NCBI RefSeq assembly: GCF_037198285.1
Contig: NZ_CP147243.1
Location: 1,852,422-1,916,421 of the forward strand
Direction: 5' to 3'
From: Haladaptatus sp. DJG-WS-42
GTDB taxonomy: Archaea; Halobacteriota; Halobacteria; Halobacteriales; Halococcaceae
Length of the DNA: 64,000 nt
Part shown: one piece after another, positions 59,942 through 64,000 of the stretch
How positions within the stretch are numbered: position 1 is the first letter of the stretch
How the letters are laid out: every line of letters begins with the position of its first letter
Program-made: the position numbers and the translations under genes
The notes under the pieces: generated by a model
Seen by the model: only the letters and a program-made list of their open reading frames with translations
Database searches by the model: none
Told to the model about the DNA's origin: nothing

Positions 59942-61439
59942 TGCTCCGGTGACCCGGGCTGGTGTCCCATTCCGGAGATCCGCTGAGGATCCCCTGCAGG
60001 TTTGTGAGTGGGTCGCCAACGGTGATTCCGTATTTCGTAATCTCGAATTCGCGAAGCGTCCGCTCGAAGTTACTGGTCCGCATTTTCAACACGCCGATGA
60101 CCTTCCGCATCTCGCCTTTGAACTCGAGGTGTCGGAAGAAGACGATGTTATCTGCGAGATAGCTGATGCCGACGTTCGTTGCCTGGAACTCTCCGGTGAC
60201 GTTCGCCACTTCATCGATGAGGATGACAGTCACGCCCATATTTTTCAGATACTTGTTGAGCGAGTGCAGATGCGTGATGAGTTCATCTTCTTCGCCCCGG
60301 AGGCTGAGTTTGTAGCCAGCCACCCCGTCGATCATGACGATGTCCGTGCCTTCGACCTCAACTTCGTGGCGGACGCGTTCTGCGAACTCCTGTGGAGAGA
60401 CTTTGAGTGGCTCTATCTCTTCGACTTTGAGCGACCCCCGCTCACACATCTTCGTGACGGGTGTGTTAATGGCCTCAGAGCGCTGTTTGAACGTGGCTTC
60501 TGATTCCTCAAAGAGGTAGATGACCGACCGTTCGCCGCGGCCTGCGGCTTCTTTCATGAACTGTGTGCCTGTCGTTGTTTTCCCGACGCCCGTCGGGCCA
60601 CTAATCACGGTGACTGTGCCACGATTCAACCCGCCACAGAGCAGTTCGTCCACCTCGGGAATTCCTGCCGAAACCTTCTCTTCGACGAACGATTTGTTGT
60701 GCTTATCCGGCCTAATTTCTGGAAAGACGGTGAGTCCGTCTGCATTCAGTTTCAACGAGTGATTCCCATTTTCGACGGACGACCCGCGAAACTTCGGGAC
60801 GCTAATTTTGCGTCCGGTCGAAGTGTATCCGAGTTCGATGGTTCCGTCGCTCATGAACTGGAGGTCTTCGTCGGGTGCGTTCTCCGTTGCTTGTGTCGTA
60901 AACAGCACGGTTGCACCGTACTCACTGAGGAGGCGCATGAACGACAGCGCCTGCTTTCGGAACTGGTACTCGTCGGTCGAGAGGTAGCGAAGTTGTGTAA
61001 TCGGGTCAACGAACACGCGGTCTGGGTCGAGTTCTTCGACGCGGTCTGTAATCGCCTTGACCATCGGATCTCGCTCAACTTCGCTCGACTCGAAGATATC
61101 GTAGCCCTGGTCGTCTGCGAAGAACTCTGAGTTGGGGCTTAAATCGAGGAAATTGATGCCGTCAACATCGAAGCCAAGCCCGGCTGCGTTCTGGGCGATG
61201 TCTTCGGTCGTTTCCTCTAAATTGATGAACAGCGCGGTTTCGTCGTTTTCGACGCCCTTAGTGAGATAGTGTAGGCCAAGAATTGTTTTCCCCGTTCCCG
61301 GGTCACCGCGGACGAGATAGCTACGCTCTGTGATGAGCCCGCCGTTGAGAATGTCATCGAGGCGCTCTACGCCGGTCGAAATGCGTTCCGGTGGTTGCTC
61401 GCGGTTCTTCTGCGGGCCGGGGTCTGAATTTTGCGTCAT
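59934..61439 (-). CDS. KaiC-like double RecA-fold ATPase
   Basis: This 501-residue protein has two KaiC modules. The first has Walker A GDPGTGKT (45-52) and acidic pair NLEETTED (75-76). The second has Walker A GPTGVGKT (281-288) and LFEESEATF. Walker B-like segments DRVFVDPIT and DIVMIDGVAG are present. The layout equals cyanobacterial KaiC, but no kaiA or kaiB is adjacent. Haloarchaea carry several KaiC-like ATPases, some light-responsive. The ATG at 61439 is chosen over a GTG at 61490. Confidence 0.93.
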   Translation of the reverse strand: MTQNSDPGPQKNREQPPERISTGVERLDDILNGGLITERSYLVRGDPGTGKTILGLHYLTKGVENDETALFINLEETTEDIAQNAAGLGFDVDGINFLDLSPNSEFFADDQGYDIFESSEVERDPMVKAITDRVEELDPDRVFVDPITQLRYLSTDEYQFRKQALSFMRLLSEYGATVLFTTQATENAPDEDLQFMSDGTIELGYTSTGRKISVPKFRGSSVENGNHSLKLNADGLTVFPEIRPDKHNKSFVEEKVSAGIPEVDELLCGGLNRGTVTVISGPTGVGKTTTGTQFMKEAAGRGERSVIYLFEESEATFKQRSEAINTPVTKMCERGSLKVEEIEPLKVSPQEFAERVRHEVEVEGTDIVMIDGVAGYKLSLRGEEDELITHLHSLNKYLKNMGVTVILIDEVANVTGEFQATNVGISYLADNIVFFRHLEFKGEMRKVIGVLKMRTSNFERTLREFEITKYGITVGDPLTNLQGILSGSPEWDTSPGHRSND

Positions 61440-61441
61440 GG

Positions 61442-61549
61442 TTAGCGGAGGGGTGTCGGCTTGGTTGCGAAAGGTGTCGGGTTCGAACACTCATTTCGGC
61501 CGTCGAGGTGGCCGATTGCGCCAGCGTTCGCGTCGCAGATGGAACCCAT
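61442..61549 (-). CDS. Possible 35-residue leader ORF of the KaiC-like operon
   Basis: The ATG lies about 30 bases after AT-rich DNA with a TATA-like AATTATAG, and the TAA is two bases before the KaiC-like ATG, mirroring the spacing of cdrS and ftsZ2. The peptide begins MGSICDANAGAIGHLDG. It may be a small coupled protein or a leader peptide. Confidence 0.3.
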   Translation of the reverse strand: MGSICDANAGAIGHLDGRNECSNPTPFATKPTPLR

Positions 61550-61577
61550 AGATGTTCTTTCACCTCAGAAAAATTCT

Positions 61578-61593
61578 ATAATTAATCAATTAT
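61578..61593. repeat. AT-rich inverted repeat ATAATT-AATC-AATTAT
   Basis: The repeat overlaps the presumed promoter of the KaiC-like operon. Between it and 61870 I see a GCCAC/GTGGC stem near 61752-61767 but no gene I can support: a Cys-rich open frame at 61592-61819 has unsuitable composition for a haloarchaeal protein. Confidence 0.35.
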
Positions 61594-61870
61594 GTCTGGC
61601 CGTAAAAATGTTCTGGTCAACTGTACAGTACAGAGCTCCGCATGCTTCTGTGTCCAGCGTGCGAGGCCACTGCTGTGCATTTGCTATCGTGCCATGTGGT
61701 TTATTTGTCTGGAGGTCGCGCCAAACTCACGCGCCTCTTGTAGCATGATTCGCCACGGTCACGTGGCAAAAACCGCCCTGCAGTTGGCTTATCTCAGTAA
61801 TCGGTTCTTGTTGTTATAACTCAAATACCGTTCCCAAAACATCTATGATACTTCAGAGAGAGGTAGCGGT

Positions 61871-62332
61871 GTGAACGTGGTCGTTCTTGCTGAAGCTTCG
61901 GTCAGTGATGCCGTAGCTGCGGCGCTCTCAGACCACACCGTCCAGACCGTCTCGTCAGTCGAGGCAACCAGCACCGTGGCTCCCCCGGATCTGTTTTTCG
62001 TTTCACTTTCGGTTCCGGGTGTCGCTGCGTTTGCAGCCACGGTGGACATTCCCCTCATCGCGATTGCCGACGACGACACGGCACGCGATGATTTCTGCGC
62101 CGTCCTTTCTCAGCCAGCAGACCCAGAAGCTGTCCGGTCTGCCCTCACCTGTGCAGAGCGCGTTATCGACTACCAACACGCTGTAGACGAACTCTACACG
62201 CTGTGCCGGGCGCGCGCAAAGGGCAACGAGGTGTCCTCGCGCAAACTTCAGGAAGCACGCTCGTCTGCGCGAGAGCGGCTCCAAGCGGTCAATCGAAGCG
62301 GCATCCCACCGCTCAAGCAGTTGCTTCGGTGA
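61871..62332 (+). CDS. Degenerate receiver-like protein with HalX-like C-terminus
   Basis: This encodes a 153-residue protein with a GTG start. Its first 95 residues have the alternating strand-helix layout of a response regulator receiver (MNVVVLAEAS, DLFFVSLSVPG, IPLIAIADDD), but the usual acidic pocket and phospho-Asp are missing. The C-terminal helix (VIDYQHAVDELYTLCRARAKGNEV and following) resembles HalX. It could be a phosphorylation-independent relic of a HalX response regulator. Its partner is unknown; it precedes a MinD-like gene. Confidence 0.65.
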   Translation: MNVVVLAEASVSDAVAAALSDHTVQTVSSVEATSTVAPPDLFFVSLSVPGVAAFAATVDIPLIAIADDDTARDDFCAVLSQPADPEAVRSALTCAERVIDYQHAVDELYTLCRARAKGNEVSSRKLQEARSSARERLQAVNRSGIPPLKQLLR

Positions 62333-62437
62333 GCTACGCGAGAACGCCACGCCAGTTGCGCGGCCCGTTTTATCTGGCAGGCTGACCTGTCCGTAAACTG
62401 CGAACTTTTATTCACCATACAGCCACAAGTACGGATA

Positions 62438-63211
62438 ATGGTCGAGGCGTTTGCCGTCGCAAGCGGAAAAGGCGGGACGGGAAAGACAACGAGTACGCTG
62501 GCGCTCGGGATGGCGCTTGCCGCGGAATACGACGTTACCGTTGTTGACGCGGATACGGGGATGGCGAACCTCTTGTTCCATGCCGGACTCGCTGATGTCG
62601 AAACCACGCTTCACGATGTGCTGTTGAGTGACGACCCCGCGCCCGTCTCCGCAGCCGTCTACGAGCAGTTCGGGATGAAGGTCGTGCCCTGCGGGACGAG
62701 CCTCGCAGATTTCAAGGCCGCAGAGCCAGCGCGGCTCACACACGTTGTCGCGGAACTCGCTGCTGACACGGACGTGCTCTTGCTCGACTCGCCCGCCGCC
62801 CTCGACAGCAGGAGCGCCGTCCTCCCAATCGTGCTCGCAGACCGCATCATCGTCGTGCTCGAACCGACGATTCCGGCGCTCTCTGACGCGCTCAAAGTAC
62901 AGGAGTACGCCCGGTCGTACAGCACGGGAACAGCGGGCGTGCTGTTCAACAAAGTGCGCGACGAGGCGGGCATCGACCGCATCACCGAACAGGCTGCCCG
63001 TTACTTCGACGGACCGACGCTCGCCACCGTTCCTGCAAGCGAACACGCACGCGCCGCACGCCGCGCCGGAAAACCGCTACTCGCACACGCGCCTGACTCG
63101 GCGGCCGCCGACGCCTACCGTACCGCCGCATCTCGCATCGACGTACAGGCGGGCGAATCGGGCGCGGTGGCAGACCGCTTTCGCAGCGCGGTGATTCCAA
63201 AGTCGCCATGA
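62438..63211 (+). CDS. MinD/ParA-family ATPase
   Basis: This 257-residue protein has the deviant Walker A ASGKGGTGKTT (signature Lys11 and Lys16), switch I VVDADTGMAN and switch II LLLDSPAALD. The C-terminus lacks an obvious amphipathic membrane-targeting helix. MinD/ParA proteins position cellular structures such as chemosensory arrays or archaella in haloarchaea, and several paralogues exist. A TATA-like TTTTATT about 30 bases upstream implies a leaderless transcript. It overlaps the next gene by ATGA. Confidence 0.92.
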   Translation: MVEAFAVASGKGGTGKTTSTLALGMALAAEYDVTVVDADTGMANLLFHAGLADVETTLHDVLLSDDPAPVSAAVYEQFGMKVVPCGTSLADFKAAEPARLTHVVAELAADTDVLLLDSPAALDSRSAVLPIVLADRIIVVLEPTIPALSDALKVQEYARSYSTGTAGVLFNKVRDEAGIDRITEQAARYFDGPTLATVPASEHARAARRAGKPLLAHAPDSAAADAYRTAASRIDVQAGESGAVADRFRSAVIPKSP

Positions 63212-63759
63212 AACTGCCCCGAGGCACGCTCGAAAAATCGCGGGTCGTCCCGAGCCCCGGAGCCACGTTCGAGACGGCACTCGAACGCGAACTCACCGGC
63301 TACGCCGTGCTCGTTCCTCAAGACTCGCTGTTGCTCGATGAAGACGGCCGTGGCGTGGTGACCTTCGAAGCGGGCATTCCACTGCTCGCCTACCACACAG
63401 GGACAAATCGCGGTGGCCCGGCGGCGCTTGCCGACCTCGCCGTCCCGGGCCCGTACAGCGTCTCGCTGTTCTCGCTCAGTGCTGACGTCCTCGCCGCCGT
63501 CCACGAAAACGACGACTTGGCTGTCCCGCCGGGCATGCCCGCAGAGCGCGTCGCCGGCGACGCAGCCCTTGCGGCGCGGACGAGAGCGGCCGCGCCAACA
63601 GCCCGCCTCACTGCGTCATCGCCGGATGCGGCAGACGAGCCGGGCGCAGTCGAGGCGTTTCTGGCCGACGAGGAGAAAATTGCGGCCATCCAACAGCAGG
63701 CGCGAGCAGAGGCTGCTGCGCGCGCAGAAGAGTGGGGATTTTCCGACCACACAGAGTGA
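63208..63759 (+). CDS. Unknown protein coupled to the MinD-like ATPase
   Basis: This 183-residue protein has a compact N-terminal half (MKLPRGTLEKSRVVPSP, ELTGYAVLVPQDSLLLDEDG, GVVTFEAGIPLLAYHT) and an Ala-rich helical C-terminal half (EAFLADEEKIAAIQQQARAEAAARAEEW in parts) that could form a coiled coil. It overlaps the MinD-like gene by four bases. Such coupling usually marks a cargo adaptor or regulator of the ATPase, which is inferred. No family is recognised with confidence. Confidence 0.75.
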   Translation: MKLPRGTLEKSRVVPSPGATFETALERELTGYAVLVPQDSLLLDEDGRGVVTFEAGIPLLAYHTGTNRGGPAALADLAVPGPYSVSLFSLSADVLAAVHENDDLAVPPGMPAERVAGDAALAARTRAAAPTARLTASSPDAADEPGAVEAFLADEEKIAAIQQQARAEAAARAEEWGFSDHTE

Positions 63760-63813
63760 CAGGCTCGGTGCGAACCGGGTGCAGGTGGCCACACCGACAA
63801 GAGACGCCGCTGA

Positions 63814-63826
63814 CATAATCATTATG
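63814..63826. promoter_or_regulatory. CATAAT-C-ATTATG inverted repeat at a promoter
   Basis: A perfect six-base inverted repeat with one central base lies about 30 bases before the last ATG of the window and includes the only TATA-like element there. It may be an operator overlapping the TATA box, or chance symmetry of an AT-rich promoter. Confidence 0.35.
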
Positions 63827-63853
63827 CACTCTTAGACCGTGACATACATCAAC

Positions 63854-64000
63854 ATGGTTTCAATGGGGGCGACCGCAAGCGCGGTCTACACACGCAGTCC
63901 GCAGATGGAGGGGGCAGATTGGTGTCAGGCATTCGAGTGTGCTGGCGCGGCGCAGTTGAGCGAGTTATATCTCTACGTCGGCGTTGGACTGTTCACACTC
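63854..64000 (+). CDS. N-terminus of an unidentified protein, cut by window end
   Basis: The frame is open for 49 codons from the ATG at 63854 to the last base. It has Cys residues at 24 and 29 (WCQAFECAGA) and a hydrophobic stretch beginning near residue 38 (LYLYVGVGLFTL), so a membrane protein is likely. A promoter-like element lies about 30 bases upstream. The family cannot be told from this part. Confidence 0.5.
   Translation, partial: MVSMGATASAVYTRSPQMEGADWCQAFECAGAAQLSELYLYVGVGLFTL

Noticed and set aside
61592-61819. 75-codon plus-strand frame rich in Cys
   Set aside because: The product is Cys- and Arg-rich and poor in acidic residues, unlike a haloarchaeal protein; the DNA looks intergenic.

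Overview
The window is chromosomal DNA of a haloarchaeon (class Halobacteria). The proteins are acidic and the coding DNA is GC-rich. Many genes have an archaeal TATA element about 25-30 bases before the start codon and almost no leader. The gene content is also diagnostic: a TFB, ribosomal protein L15e, RIO2 kinase, a halocyanin-like blue copper protein, HTH-10 and Lrp regulators, NcsA, and a CdrL-CdrS-FtsZ2 cell-division locus. The genus cannot be fixed from sequence alone. About 64 protein genes can be supported, plus one tRNA (Tyr, GTA) and one candidate structured RNA.

Layout. 1-4.6 kb: a partial gene, a Met-rich SHOCT membrane protein, a DUF318/ArsP-type metal permease carrying a YHS domain, a FrnE-like DsbA protein, a SOUL protein and an M24 peptidase. 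4.6-8.5 kb: mutS and nucS (EndoMS) meet tail to tail, so two unrelated mismatch-repair enzymes are neighbours. 8.6-12.5 kb: thioredoxin-like protein, HxlR regulator, TFB, HTH-10 regulator and an FMN-binding split-barrel protein. 12.5-15.5 kb: kynureninase, then a coupled dioxygenase-hydrolase pair resembling MhqO-MhqD. 15.5-17.8 kb: an iron/siderophore ABC permease and ATPase behind a DtxR/Idr-like iron box. 18.4-23.0 kb: M20 peptidase, Lrp regulator and class III aminotransferase, divergent from a CoA-acylating semialdehyde dehydrogenase; this looks like beta-alanine or related catabolism.

23.1-28.1 kb: a candidate small leaderless gene and structured RNA beside the RNA-ligase-partner PIN protein; a rhodanese-MBL protein, an MFS transporter, L15e and DUF1328. 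28.1-33.7 kb: RIO2, lipoate ligase-like protein, peroxiredoxin, endonuclease IV, methyltransferase, halocyanin. 33.8-40.0 kb: two paralogous membrane PAS/GAF histidine kinases and NcsA. 40.0-54.1 kb: a nucleotide-sugar epimerase, a DUF1724-type regulator, and nine tightly overlapping genes. These nine encode a secreted Gly-Tyr repeat protein, a MOP-type flippase, a GT2-GT4 fusion glycosyltransferase, two small proteins, two soluble alkaline-phosphatase-superfamily enzymes and two very large multi-spanning membrane proteins. They are best read as an uncharacterised cell-surface glycoconjugate system and are the strongest candidate for something new here.

54.1-56.3 kb: ftsZ2, cdrS and cdrL (read right to left) with repeated GTAAGAC elements and two perfect inverted repeats. 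56.4-58.4 kb: tRNA-Tyr with a duplicated 3' segment, a Tat-type subtilase and a PadR regulator. 58.5-61.5 kb: a double-domain KaiC-like ATPase coupled to a histidine kinase. 61.9-64 kb: a degenerate receiver-like protein, a MinD/ParA-like ATPase coupled to an unknown protein, and a gene cut by the window end.
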